Assembly (NCBI GenBank): GCA_025024175.1
Contig: QCXZ01000137.1
Location: 24,366,001-24,430,000 of the forward strand
Reading direction: 5' to 3'
DNA from: Rhyzopertha dominica
Lineage: Eukaryota > Arthropoda > Insecta > Coleoptera > Bostrichidae
Length of the DNA: 64,000 nucleotides
In this document: in pieces, positions 1 through 11,480 of the stretch
Layout of the letters: each line of letters opens with the position of its first letter
Numbering within the stretch: position 1 is the first letter of the stretch
Notes under the pieces: model-generated
The model's database searches: none
The model's input: only the letters and a program-made list of their open reading frames with translations
Told to the model about the DNA's origin: nothing
Made by a program: the position numbers and the translations under genes

Positions 1-1427
1 GGAACATTTGTACAACTTTCTGTCTGAAGCTCCTGATCATCCAACGATGAAGGTTCAAATCACCTTTTTCTCAAGTATTTATTTTTAACTAACAGGTTGT
101 TTTCATTTTGGCAGTAGCGGGTTCTTGCGATCGAAATGAGCTCAAAAAGATGACAGTCGATGGCATTGAAGACCTATGAACCATTCTAGTGGTAAAAATT
201 CCGGAAACGAAGATAGAATTTCAACGAACTTTCACTGTTACGCACGATTCTCAAGCTCTGGTGAATATGTTGGAATTTTAAAGAAAATAGCATCCCCTCG
301 ACTGCTGAAAATGAAAGACCGCAGCGTTTTTATCAACTACCGATCTGGAAAGGTAGCTGTCAACTTGTAGGATTAAATACTATTGGGAAATTTAATTTCA
401 AATTGCAACATACTTTAAGTTGCCCGATGCCCATAGTTATACAGGGGGCATTGTTTTGGACGGTATTCAGCAACTCTATTAGTCAATAGTGGTGGCGCAT
501 TTGGCAATACACTCTTTATTATCGAAAACAGTATTTTTTGTACAAAAGTAGGAAGTAGAACACAAAGTCATGACACACCACAACAAATTAAAATAAATTC
601 ATGCATTAAAGTTATTAATCACATACGGCAAAATCTCGATTTATGGACAGAATAATGATTTACTTGCAAAGAAACTATAGGAAATATGACTATTTGTACA
701 ATTTTAAAGTAAACCACTGAGTGTGTGAGTTAAATTTTAATACTTACTGTATTTTTAGTGGCAAGAATTCGTAAATTCAACCAATAAGCCTTATTTTACA
801 CTTTCACTACGAAGAGTATTTTTTGTAACCAACTGTTTTTTATGTAAGCTGTATATACACCATAAGTTTACTTATTACTTAAGAAAAAAATGGTTTAAAT
901 AATGTTACGCAAAACACAGCTACATATATATACCTACTTCTGCTCTAAGCTATATATAGTGGCACTGGTTTGATATATTATTAACTAGTTAGATTGAACA
1001 ATATCGCCTTCATCTACCTAATCTTTATAGTAAATGAGGTTTTTTGCACTTCACAGATAGATGTTTGCACATTATTCTGGGTGCGTCTATAATACAATTC
1101 ATACGACGCACACCTACAGTCATAAAGCTTGAGTAAGCATGAACTTTGCTTGTTGGAATTTGCCGTTCTGTAAAAAAAAGAACTCTTTAAATGGCAATCA
1201 TAGCAAAAGCACTACCGGTCACAACTTGTTGACTACATTTTGCTGGTGAAATTAATAAAAAAGGAAGTTCGCGCACAATAATAACTTGAAATGTAAATAT
1301 ACGTACTCTAGGTACAAACAATTTCTGATGTTTTTCGTTCCTCTGCTAATTTGCGTCAGTCGATAGGACATTTTTAAAGTGAATCGTAATGATATTATAC
1401 TAACAATAGATATAAGTGCTCACGTAC
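1..1427. other. Gene A intron 2 (partial)
   Basis: AT-rich intron sequence. I looked for the H-R-x-H-H exon on the minus strand and did not find it. A 64-residue frame on the plus strand near 176-370 resembles no family I know and is probably chance. Confidence 0.6.
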
Positions 1428-1558
1428 CTGAAATGCTAATGTCTGAAGTATGACCAGGAATACTCTAAGAGGAAGTTTAGCTTTGTATGCTCGATGCGAC
1501 CATAGCCTGTGTGCTCCAGCTGTTACCCCCAAACACCCTAACTGATACATGAATATTG
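1428..1558 (-). CDS. Gene A exon 2 (histidine box 1)
   Basis: 131 bp between a TTTTCAG acceptor and a CAG|GTACGTGAG donor. It carries residues 67-110 with the box H-R-L-W-S-H and ends on a whole codon (Gln), exactly as in genes B and C. Reading frame open; no damage seen. Confidence 0.88.
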
Positions 1559-3682
1559 CTGAAAATACACAGAAGTGTTAAAAATTTTAGGTAACTTAGG
1601 CTTATTTGTATACATTTCAGTCAGGTACTTTTCAAAATTTGAGATTACTAGATAGCGATTGTTTCTTATATTTCTTACATATTAATTAGGTACGTTATAA
1701 AAGTCAAGTACTAACAATAGTATTTCTATATGTACTAAATTGTTCATTCTTTTTAATGCAGTAGTCTCAAATATATAATGGTAGCTACTTTATTTCGCGA
1801 TATGTACTAATTATGTGTTTATGTTCCAATTACAGAAAAGTCGAAACAACATATATACCGGAAAAGCTAATTCACTTAAACTGTTGTAGCTTTTATTTTA
1901 TGTATTTTTTTCCTAACTTAAAACAGATTGTTGCAGATATTTGAATTAACCAGCTACATTGGTAAGTTCGTATTTGAATATTTTAATTTCTCCAAACGAT
2001 ATCTGTTCGATAATTTTTAAATGTCAAGATGGAAATGCTTTTAACAGTTTAGAAGATAAGATATTGTATAATATGAGAAGCACCCGAACGTATTGCTCTA
2101 CTATTTAGTTAGCAACATATGTAACATAATTTTTATTTTTTTACATCAATTGATAAGGGTTGAACGACCTAATTTAGAAACAAACGTGTTTACTGGCGAG
2201 TCCNTCAACNGATTAGAATGGGAGCTATACTGGAATCATATATATTCTGCTCTTAGGAATACCATCAGTATGTAATGATGGTCCCAAAGCAGAATATTCT
2301 TTTTCATGCCCCGAATTTCCAAGGAAATATACAACGTATTCATAGTTTATTCAGTATGAATTACAGTGAGATATTTGTTTTAAAATGCCCAATAAAGCGA
2401 AGTATTATGCAATGCTTTTACACAAACGTTTAATACTACAAAAAAGTGTTATTGTAAAAAAAGGCTTTCAATTTTTTCTATACTTTTTTGTCAGAAATAA
2501 AATGGCTACTAGGGCGTATTTTTAATCAATGACAAAAAATTCCAGTATTGAGTATACTATTAATATAACTTGGAGTAAGCATGTTAAGTTGTGTGTTGTG
2601 TTTAGTAAAATACGTCAAATTAAGATTATAACCCAGTCAATAAATAAATTAACTTTGCAAAGGGTATACGATTGTCGTGATTCTTCAGTTAGGCGAGTTA
2701 CCAGTTTTGTCTCAAATTAATACTTTCGGGACAACAGGGAGTACAGAACGAATGTTTAACTTTTTTTAGGAAATTTTAAGTACTATTAAGTACTAGTATT
2801 TTTTACCTTTCCCTTTTCACCCCTTTCCAAGACATAATCAAAATATCTAAATAAATGGTTTTTTAGTGTGGTATCCCCAGTAGATATACTCCACGAAACA
2901 ATCATTATTCAATGCATAAGATAATAAGGTACTCTTGGAGCTTATCGTATCATCAATGGTTCGGTTGGGCATAGGACCAATTCATTTAAATTAAAAAAAA
3001 TAAGTTAGGCTAATCTGCTCTGACCCCATCAAGATACCTTTATATTATAAAAGTACGGTATTTCAGGAAAAGTGTACTATTTTGATGAACAAATCAAAGA
3101 AGCTGTTGAAGAACATTTTGAGGGGCTATAGGGAAAATCTTGAGGTTTTAGTCTTAAAGTAGCTTTTGTAGAAAAATAAACGTTTTGTTTTTGCGCCTAA
3201 GTAGGTAGATAATACAAAAATCCTCTTCGTGGAAGGTTTCCAAAGAAATCGTATTATTTATTTTTATTTGCGTTATTTTTTTAGTGTGCAATAACTGAAA
3301 AAGTTATCTAAAGATGGGAATTGGGTGAAACTTATACCTAATTGTTTGTGTCCGGCATACCTCAGAAAGCTATGCCGCAACTAATAATTACATTTAATTC
3401 TTTTAAATGGTCATAATATTTTACAGCTTGGGTGGATACAGCCCATTAAACATATTGGTTATATTAACTTACCAAATATTGTCGTTAGTAATTTGGCTGA
3501 TGTCAGCATCATGTAGATTCCATACAATGCCGAAATGTGTAGCACAATGTACAATATTATGTTTCTCCACACTAGTTTGTATTCCCGTTTAAGTGGTTTA
3601 TCGTCATATACAGGTTCCATCTCATCTTTGCACAAATGAAGAACTTCCCTGTTTGTCACATTAGGAGCCATTTCGATGGATT
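1428..3682 (-). CDS. Desaturase gene A, 5' part (acyl-CoA delta-desaturase family), truncated by window edge
   Basis: Two exons join in frame to give the first 110 residues of a membrane fatty acyl-CoA desaturase. The family uses cytochrome b5 electrons and a di-metal centre to desaturate acyl-CoA in the ER. Residues 1-34 form a polar cytosolic N-terminus. W-R-N at 35-37 starts the first hydrophobic hairpin, which runs on into exon 2. G-V-T-A-G-A-H-R-L-W-S-H at 77-88 is an intact first histidine box, followed by the usual Y-K-A-K-L-P-L-R. Exons 3-5 were not found in bases 1-1427 and should lie left of the window; gene B has a 6.6 kb intron at the same place. Family assignment is secure. Substrate and regiospecificity cannot be told from this part. 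Confidence 0.88.
1559..3472 (-). other. Gene A intron 1
   Basis: 1914 bp phase-1 intron with GTAAGT donor and TTTTCAG acceptor. AT-rich, two N bases near 2204-2210. No coding or mobile element recognised inside. Confidence 0.7.
3473..3682 (-). CDS. Gene A exon 1 (first coding exon)
   Basis: The ATG is at 3671, in a good context (CGAAATGG). The exon ends ATA TTT G and is followed by a consensus GTAAGT donor starting at 3472. A pyrimidine-rich TTGTCTTTCAG acceptor ends at 3683, eleven bases upstream of the ATG. Bases 3672-3682 are thus 5'UTR, and a non-coding leader exon probably lies further right. 199 coding bases (66 codons plus one base) leave phase 1, matching exon 2. Confidence 0.85.
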
Positions 3683-4594
3683 CTGAAAGACAACAGTAAA
3701 CAGTAAAAGTGATTTTCGTCTACATACTGTTTAAAAAAGAACTTCAGGTGCTTAAAAAAAAGACAAAAGGCGACTGTTACTTTAAAATCATACTACTCCA
3801 GGAAGATTCTCAAATCCCACTATTATCTGACAACTTATTTGCGCAGTATTTGAAGGCAGGGCTGCAACCGTACGTACTCCTATATGAAGTAACCTTTTGC
3901 CAAATAACAATCGAAGTTTTTAAACAAGTATTATATACCTACCACGTGATAGTTTTGAAATGGATACTACTTAGTCAAAGAGCTACCCATGAGACTTTCA
4001 GGCGGTTATCGTTTATATATTGCACTTAAAGCACTAAAAGTATTTTATGACCATTCCATAAAGGAATATACGGCAAAATTAATGAAATAATTGCCTTCTA
4101 CAATATTTTTCTCAACAACCTAGCTGAGATAATAGTAAAAAATGAATGCACACTAATTTAAATTTAATGAATAAAGGAAGCGAACCAGTCACTAAAGCTA
4201 CTTCAGCAATTCAAAATGTAAACATTATCTATGTGCGTATAACTTTAATACTAATGTTTTGTGTTGTAGTGGGAATAGTTTTGTTACATATCTGAATATT
4301 TTAACTCCTTTATAAAGCACACTTCTAATACCCTACAAGTTATTTACCAGTTGATGGGGACCAGAACCTTAATTACTTTTTTTATAACGCATGTTATAGG
4401 ATACGAATCTAAGATAGACTTTTGGTGCGAATTATACAGGTACAGACGCATGTAATTTTTTTTATGAATAAACATGCATATGCATGCATTTATGGCAGAA
4501 CATATTTTCGCAGCAGTAAATTATGTCAAAGGAGTTAGTGTTTGCCTTAAAAATAGGCTGAATAAATCCGGAATAAAAACAATAGGGGTTAGGT
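3683..4594. other. Region upstream of gene A exon 1
   Basis: Expected to hold the 5'UTR intron, and perhaps the promoter, of gene A. No TATA/Inr arrangement can be defended by eye. A 106-codon plus-strand frame (3709-4029) has no recognisable domain and is not called a gene. Confidence 0.45.
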
Positions 4595-5000
4595 AATAAG
4601 TGCAATTTGGGAGGTCTTCTAGTTAACCATAAGCCAAAATCCAATAGTTTGAACAAAAACGTCATTTACCAAATAAAATGCATGCAATGTGGCATAATAT
4701 ACATAGGACAATCAGGTAGAGCTATTAAAAAAGAATTAAAGAACATGTTGCGAATATAAATTCGAACAAAAGCGCAACAGGTTTTGCAGAGCATTGAATA
4801 GAAAATAACCATTACTTAGACAGAAGCGACGTCAAAGTTTACGTTGCAAAAGGAAAGGTACAAAACTGAACCTTTTTAGAATTTTTGGAAAGCTTAGCAT
4901 TAAAAAAAAACATTTGGCAAATAATAAATNNGCCTTCAAAATTCAGGCGAGAGAATTTTACAACAGTATTTACAACGCCTACCTGTAAAAAAACGTAAAC
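4595..5000 (+). mobile_element. Penelope-like element fragment with GIY-YIG endonuclease domain
   Basis: Conceptual translation around 4600-4740 reads like the end of a Penelope-type reverse transcriptase linker followed by a GIY-YIG nuclease: I-Y-Q-I-K-C-M-Q-C-G then I-I-Y-I-G-Q-S-G-R. Further on, across frameshifts, come F-A-E-H, N-N-H-Y-L and L-E-F-L-E-S-L, matching the usual tail of these proteins. Stops and shifts show it is dead. No RT core precedes it, so it is a 3' fragment, as usual for 5'-truncated retroelements. Two N bases lie at about 4930. Confidence 0.7.
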
Positions 5001-5059
5001 AAAATTTTGCACATCTGAGTTTAGTTAGAGAAAAGTCGACTTTTCTTTAGTTTAGTATA

Positions 5060-5125
5060 ACGCGGTTATCTTTTTGACAATGACCGTCAGGTCGAAACGA
5101 TCGTCAGAGTTATCTGATAAATCAA
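5060..5125 (+). other. Possible ribozyme-like core downstream of Penelope fragment
   Basis: About 80 bases after the GIY-YIG remnant lies TGACCGTCAGGTCGAAACG followed by ATCGTC. The pieces GACC/GGTC can form a short stem before the GAAAC box, and GTC could be a cleavage site. Penelope-like elements are known to carry hammerhead ribozymes, so this may be a decayed one. The CUGAUGA box is not matched well and stem I is not convincing. Confidence 0.25.
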
Positions 5126-5999
5126 GTGAGATAAAGCACATACGTTCAATCAGTTTGTTACCAAGCTACCTAATTGACATGCATATTCTTCTGAATCTAC
5201 TATTCTGAAAGATTATTTTAGAAATATCACTGGTCTTTTAGTTTAATTTTTCGATATTAGATACATTTAAGACGCTTTATGGCAGCCCTCGTTTTCATAA
5301 GCGGATGGTACTGCTATCTGGAGGTCAATGAAACGACTAGGTGATCGCAGCACCGGTTATTGTACCTGTGCATTGTAGAAACCTTTTAAACTTGTGAACA
5401 CGTGGTGTATGCATACGTAACAAAATCAAATAGTTATACTTAAACAAACGATTATGCATTTATTAAGGTGTATTTGGTCAAACTCGTGCATTGTGTAGTA
5501 GCCGACAAATAATTGATATGTGCATTCAACCAGAAAGCAACAGCACTAGCAGCTATAACGATCTTTTCTACTTTGTCACTTTAAAATTTCGTTACCTTAT
5601 CACAGATATCTTCCAAAACTCTAGTCGTTAATTATTTAGAACATTAGCACTTAACACGGCATCTCTACGGTGTCTGGCATAGCAGAACTTGAGACGCGGG
5701 ACCTGTGATGTTAACTAACAGAACAGAGTAATTGAGCTATAGGGTCGGCGTTCGGGTCTCAGTGACCATCCACCTTTCTTCAGCGAAGCGTTTTTTGTAC
5801 TGCACCTGTGTTGTATCCCTCCTACTCTGTAAAATAGCGTTCGTAGCGGTATCTGAATCACCTGATTACCCTATAAGACTATATTTGTTCAAATATGCAA
5901 TGGCACTTGTGTTTCAAATAAAACTCGATCCTCGTTTGAAGAACGCACCCAAAATTTCACAGCTATACAGTTATGTCTGTTACGGTATAAATCCAAATA
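5126..5999. other. No gene recognised
   Basis: Intergenic DNA. A 90-codon plus-strand frame (5732-6004) shows no known domain. Confidence 0.4.
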
Positions 6000-6590
6000 C
6001 TTAGCATTAAAAATTACGTTCAATAATACCAATGAAGCAAAATCTAATTTTTGTACATACCCCTAGATACCACAGCGCACGCCCTTCATAGACTTAATCC
6101 GAATTTGGCATGTACTATCATACTCAGCATAAAAAATTCACGTTCAACGACATTCATGAAGCAAAATCGATCTTTTTGCACCTTTAGGTGTACATACAAT
6201 AGTCACCGCCATATCATCGACCATTTTACACCTATGAAGCCGAATCAATCTTTTCGACACTTAGGTATAATGCTACATGCCCGTTATAGCCTTAATAAAA
6301 GTTTGACTTGCCCCTTCATACTCATCATCAAAAATCACGTTCAACGTTTTAGATACCACACCTATAGGTAGTACGCGTCCCGCATGGTCTTAATGCACAA
6401 GTGATTATTTATCATCATACTTGGCATAAAAAGATCACGTTCAACGACATCCGTGAAGAAAATAGGATCTTTGCACTTTTAAGTATCATGATGTATGTCA
6501 GTCATGGCCTTAATTAAAATTTGATAGCACCACCATACTCAACATCAAAAATCATGTTCAACGTCTACCATAGAGCAAAACTAAAAAAAA
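6000..6590. repeat. Degenerate minisatellite, about 100-120 bp unit
   Basis: The phrase 'AAAATCACGTTCAACG' and its variants recur near 6009, 6131, 6331, 6431 and 6543. They alternate with 'GAAGCAAAATC.ATCTTTTTGCAC..TAGGT' and a 'CATAGCCTTAATAAAAATTTG' type block. Spacings of about 100-120 bp, with one gap near 200, suggest a tandem array with one decayed unit. The 106-codon frame inside it is a by-product of the repeat. Confidence 0.65.
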
Positions 6591-6879
6591 ATGTATGAAA
6601 ACGAGCATATATTGACCCTAGGGGCAGCACCCTATTGATTCTACCTCACAAAAGTTGTTTGGACACGCCTTCAGACCACCTAACGAAAACCTGGGGTCAA
6701 TCCGTTGCTAAGAAGCCGAGATCTCACTATCCACGGACCACCTTGGATGAAAATCGCTAAGTCGGTCGGGAAGAATGCTGCATGTCTGTCAATTATATCC
6801 CTAGGACTTTGATCGAACCATTAATAATTGTATTATATGTGCATTGTAGCTAAAAGTCTTTTCACTCATACATAAATAG
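6591..6879. other. Unassigned repeat-like segment
   Basis: A more GC-rich patch (6600-6790) stands out from its surroundings and may be a transposon fragment. No domain could be read in it. Confidence 0.3.
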
Positions 6880-7600
6880 TGCTTGGATCCTAGAAGGCCC
6901 ATGGCTTGATTCGTTATTCTTATCTTCTTCTTATTTTTTGCGTTTTCCTTCCAATGATGAATTTCTGCTTACTTCCTCTTCCTCGTCATTTAGTCCCCTC
7001 ACAGCCCTTGTTAGTAACTAATGAGGTAGCTTTTGGATTGACATTTATAAAATATTCCCAACCACCTAAGCCTTTGGGTTTTAATTACTCCCATATATTT
7101 GGTTTATTGGAGAGTGCTTGGAGTCTCCGTTTTCCTACTATCCATTTACAGTTTTCTCCCAAAAAATCATCCTTAACGTTTCCGAAATTTCAAGTATAAA
7201 CCCCATACTTCACAACCATAAATCACGACTGTTCGGAGCACTATCTTGTACAACTGCAATTCAGACTTTTCGAAACATCTTTACATTTTAGCAACCCATT
7301 TAGTCTGTATGCGCGTTTATTTCCAGCTAACAATTTTACTCTAATTTCCTCCCGAACTGTTGGTTTTATCATTATTACTGTACCCAAGTACACAANCCTG
7401 TCCATCTCTTCAAAGGGTTAATCCTTCCCACATATGCTCTTAATATGAAGTTGCTGTTTGTTTAAATTTCTTCGCCACTCCACTTCATATAATTCGTTTT
7501 TAAGTCCCAAAGCTCTTGCTTCTTTTTCTAATCGTCTCACTACCTTTTGCATTTCCTCTTTGCTTCTTGTTAGTCTCTCTTCATTCATAAAAAAACATAA
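6880..7600 (-). mobile_element. Non-LTR retrotransposon remnant, reverse transcriptase C-terminal part
   Basis: Minus-strand translation, with frameshifts, follows the late part of a LINE reverse transcriptase. In order it shows a basic E-L-Y-E-V-E-W-R-R-N type segment, Y-L-G-T-V-I near 7400, R-A-Y-R-L-N-G-L-L-K, L-Y-K-I-V-L-R-T-V-V-I-Y-G-C-E-V-W-G, and finally R-L-R-W-L-G-I near 7060. These match the family's F-x-Y-L-G-S, K-x-x-L-Y-K-x-x-x-R-P, Y-G-x-E-x-W and R-L-x-W-x-G-H blocks. Multiple stops; inactive. An N lies near 7396. The clade is not resolved. Confidence 0.65.
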
Positions 7601-7989
7601 ATGGCAGTTGATGTATTTTTATCAAGTACAACAGGACATATTCGCTTACGTGCAGAAAATGCAACTAAGCAGAAAATTTTTGGAAACTTCTGTTTTGCCT
7701 TTTCCATTATACTTTGTGCTTCATTCAGCTCTTGATGATTGTTACTTTCGGAAAAATTACCTTGCCTAGTATAGCATCCATACGCAAATTTTTGAACACA
7801 TCGGTGAACATAATATTATTGTGATATGTAAAATTAACTGTAGTACGATTGCCGAACTTTTAAAGTGATCAAGTGCATTGCACCGACTTAATCTGTGCAA
7901 CAATGTTTTGACTACTTAACAATTAACTAAGAAATTATGAAATGATTATGCTGCAGATCATGCATAGCTATTGCTCTATCTGTTCGGCA

Positions 7990-8700
7990 ACCAGACTATA
8001 TTATACAGGGTGAGTCATTAGTGTGTCAGTGTAAGATACTGACTTCACTATTAACAATAAACAGATATTTTTTTTGTATCGTTATATAATTAGTTAATTA
8101 TTTTCATCTATACAGGATGTACCGCTATTCCAACTCAACTTTTTTTTCTTAAATGGCAGCCTATGTATTTTTTTAATTCCAACTTTTTTTAAAATTTTGA
8201 TAATACATGTCTTGACTTAAATTGTTCTAGAGGCCCAATTATTAAAAATAAAGAAGTAAGCTTCAGCATTCTAGCATAGAAAACTTCTCTCTACAATTTG
8301 GTGTGGGTCTTATGCGAGTCTACTATACAGGGTGATGATTAGGCGTGATCAAATTATGGAAACTTCAAACGACTGTAATTTGATTTTTTTTTAATGGAAC
8401 ACTATATTTGTTTATTTTATCGTAATTTACTTCTCTTTATTTTGAGTATGCATCTTGTGTACCTGGGATTAACAGTTTTTGAAATATTAATATTTTTTTT
8501 AAATTAACGTTTTTATGCTGACTCGAATTTTAGAAACAAAAATAGTTTCTCCCACAACCCTCAAAGTAGAGAGATAGTTAAAAGTAAAAGATATGGTTAA
8601 ACAAGTCCCCCCATATCCCTCATTTCATAAAAATCTTTAAAGCCATTTTAATCATACTTCTTTGTAGCACTTAACTCATGAGGTCTTGGTTTGTATAGGT
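7990..8700. repeat. Cluster of TATACAGGGTG-type transposon ends
   Basis: Three copies or near-copies of the motif TATACAGGGTGA occur at about 8002, 8109 and 8323. The same motif starts the inverted-repeat arms of the mariner-like element at 44-46 kb. They are most simply the decayed termini of related elements inserted into one another; no transposase frame survives between them. Confidence 0.45.
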
Positions 8701-10030
8701 ATGGTAGCCATTATTTAATAATGTACATATTTCCACAGAACGCTCAAGAAGTTTCATTTTATTTATATAGAATCTATTTCGTTTCCTGCTTTGTACTCAT
8801 ATTCATTGACAAATTCAGTTTTTAAAGCAGCTATGCCAGTATGGTAACACATTAATATTCCATGTTATGACATTCTTCGTAACGGCTAATACACGATACG
8901 CTGCAAGAGGCTCAATATTTAAAACCATTCATACCAAGGAAGTGCTCGTAAGTTATCTTTCAAATTACTTGTTGTAGTATCTGTATTTATATCCACTAAT
9001 AGATGTCATTTATTATTTATTTTGATTCGAGTTGGGAAAAAACTCTTTGGAATAAATTATAACGAAAGTTAATTAGATGCACAGAAATGCAACACGTTTT
9101 TAACACTAAAGAAGAGTAGTTAACAAATTCAGTAAAAAGTCTTGATTTAATTTATTTAAATAACATTTACGATAACTGTACTAAACACTTAGTGAGGCAT
9201 TTAAACGTGTTTTCAATTTCAAATTCTTAAAAGTAGCTACTCTAAAATATTGCAATTTTTAAAATATAAAAGTCTACAATAAATGAAATAACGTTTAATT
9301 AAAATTTAAGTGTAGGTTAAGTATTATAAACATTGCGATCTAGGCAAACTCCATATTCAATTATATCATCAACTTATTTGTCCACCACAATTTCTCCAAA
9401 CTTGGCTTACCATCAAAATATTTTGGGCACTTCCGGCATGACATTCACACTACACAATCCATTGGAGGTGCTAAACACAAAATTACTTTATGTAGACGTG
9501 ATTGACCGCACTTTGGCACAAGCGTAGCTCTATTTGTATTATGTCGGTGATCAGGTGAGTTTTTATTTTTAAACTCTCTAAATGCATTTAAATTAAGCTA
9601 CCGAGCCAGAAAACTTGCCAGCGAAACTGTACTAGCATTCCGTTAACTATGCGTACACATTGATTGTTTGTCCCCAGCAACCGTGGTTATTTATGGGGGT
9701 TGCATCATTAACAAAACGTTTTTATCGAATCGTTTAATTTCATGGAGGAATTTCACTTGTTCTGCTGCGCACATTGCAATTAAGATAAGCTTTTATTTGA
9801 AAACTAAAACCTTCCAGATAGTTTAATTCTCTTACTTTAATTAGGCAACAAAGTGGAAGAATACAGTAAGTATTCCGCGTGATCTTTCTAGTAGTTGTAC
9901 GGCTTCCAAGTGACGGCATTTTTGAGTGGGTTGTACGCGGTTTAGTGAAAATTATGGAAAATTCCAATTTGAAAAGTTTGGATTACTCTGCTGACCTAAA
10001 GGTTGTGAGATTTGGTGAGGCTGAATTACG
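8701..10030. other. No gene recognised
   Basis: AT-rich intergenic DNA between genes A and B with no coding exon I can support. Confidence 0.4.
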
Positions 10031-11480
10031 TAGCTCAGTTTTTCTCATTAATATAGAAAAGTAGTGGATCACTGGTAAAGAGAGAGAGGTACCGATCTCG
10101 GAGTGGCTTTTACTAGTTAAGGGCAAAAATCGCTGTGCGGTATATGCCAGTGCTTAACAAGTACAGGCTTCAGGTGTCTAATCTAATGTGTTATAATTTT
10201 TTAATATTCGTTGTATTTTGTTGGTATACTATTTGCCATATTAAATCTATTTTCCTAATGGTGTATACAAGTGCTTCATATAAAAATTAGATAACATAAA
10301 AAATCTATGTATCATTTCATATGAACATAATGTACATTCTTGTTTGTCCATGTTTGTAAGAGATGTAATTTTAGTGATTTTTTGGCAAATGTGTACAGAT
10401 TCTACGGTTTTTAATGCTTTAAATCTAATGTTAAATTGTAAGCCTTAGTAAGTATTTAGCTATAGGTATAATCTGGTAACTTGCAGTAACTCTTTTTGTC
10501 TATTTTGACGGGGATAAAATACATTTCATAAAAAACCGCGCTTTCTGTTTTGGACAACTTACAACTAGAAGATTTTTATTAAAGAAAAAAATTTGGAAGC
10601 GATACATACATAAGTCTTATCTAAGTATTTGTAAGTAAAAAGGAAACAATTAACGCATACTACTAACATAATTTCATTTTTTGGGAGATGGTAACGTAAT
10701 GGTTCAAATTATGGATACTATAAGTATACATAATTCTACTATTTCATTTGAATTTTGATTTTAGAAAATGCAGTCATTGACCAAAATATAAATATACGTA
10801 CTTCAGTTAATGCAGCCGCACGTTATGGGTCAAACAGTAAAGTATAAAAATTACTTATCATTACTTAAAAGCAGACTGCGAGTGTTTTTATTTCGTAAAA
10901 AGCTGCGAACTTGCATAACTGTATATTTTTTATAAAGTGATTTCTTGTCCGATAATGTGTAAGAAGTGTTTATCTGTTCTTGAGAATTTTCGACTACGGC
11001 AAAAGATTGAAATCTTCACCAGTCTAATAGATCATTGACAATAATAAAAAAGTTGACTGTTCACATTTAGTCAATATGAATACAAAACTTCCATGCATAA
11101 CAAAAACTTAAAGATTAGCTTCGGTAGCACCATGATCGTATGTATTAGCTTTTTGACAATATGCAAGGTGTAGTTGCTACGAAATCGATCGATAGTGCCT
11201 TTTTTACCTAGATTTGAGATACTTGTGATGCATCAAGTCGAGACTTATATTGATATTAGAAAAGCATGCATTCTTTTATTAAATTTTCTCACATGCGCTG
11301 GGTGTATATTCAGCATGGCAATAAACTATTATTTTTTTGAACGGAACCGTATACTTACTTTTTGCACTACATCCTAACGCGTCACTTAAAATATAGAAAT
11401 TTCCTACGTATNTTGTTTCTAAAATTTATGTCATCAAAATATATCTGTCCTTCCTAGTAGTAATAAAATCAAACCTTGCA
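10031..11480 (+). repeat. Dispersed repeat family R1, plus-strand copy
   Basis: Blocks here match the reverse complement of 53930-54700. One has 'GAGAGAGAGGTACCGATCT' followed by TTTTACTAG at about 10080-10115. Another has 'AAAAGCAGACTGCGA' near 10866, and a third 'ATACTTGTGATGCATCAAG' at 11218-11238. The plus copy carries about 650 bp extra (roughly 10160-10800) relative to the other. No open reading frame is shared, so it is probably a non-autonomous or decayed transposon. Confidence 0.6.

Noticed and set aside
1..1427. Possible exons 3-5 of gene A
   Set aside because: No H-R-x-H-H, N-S-x-x-H or H-N-x-H-H coding stretch on the minus strand; they are assumed to lie outside the window.
3709..4029. 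106-codon open frame on the plus strand upstream of gene A
   Set aside because: No recognisable domain, no splice or promoter context, composition of AT-rich non-coding DNA.
6051..6371. 106-codon plus-strand frame
   Set aside because: It is the translation of the degenerate minisatellite; its sequence repeats with the units.
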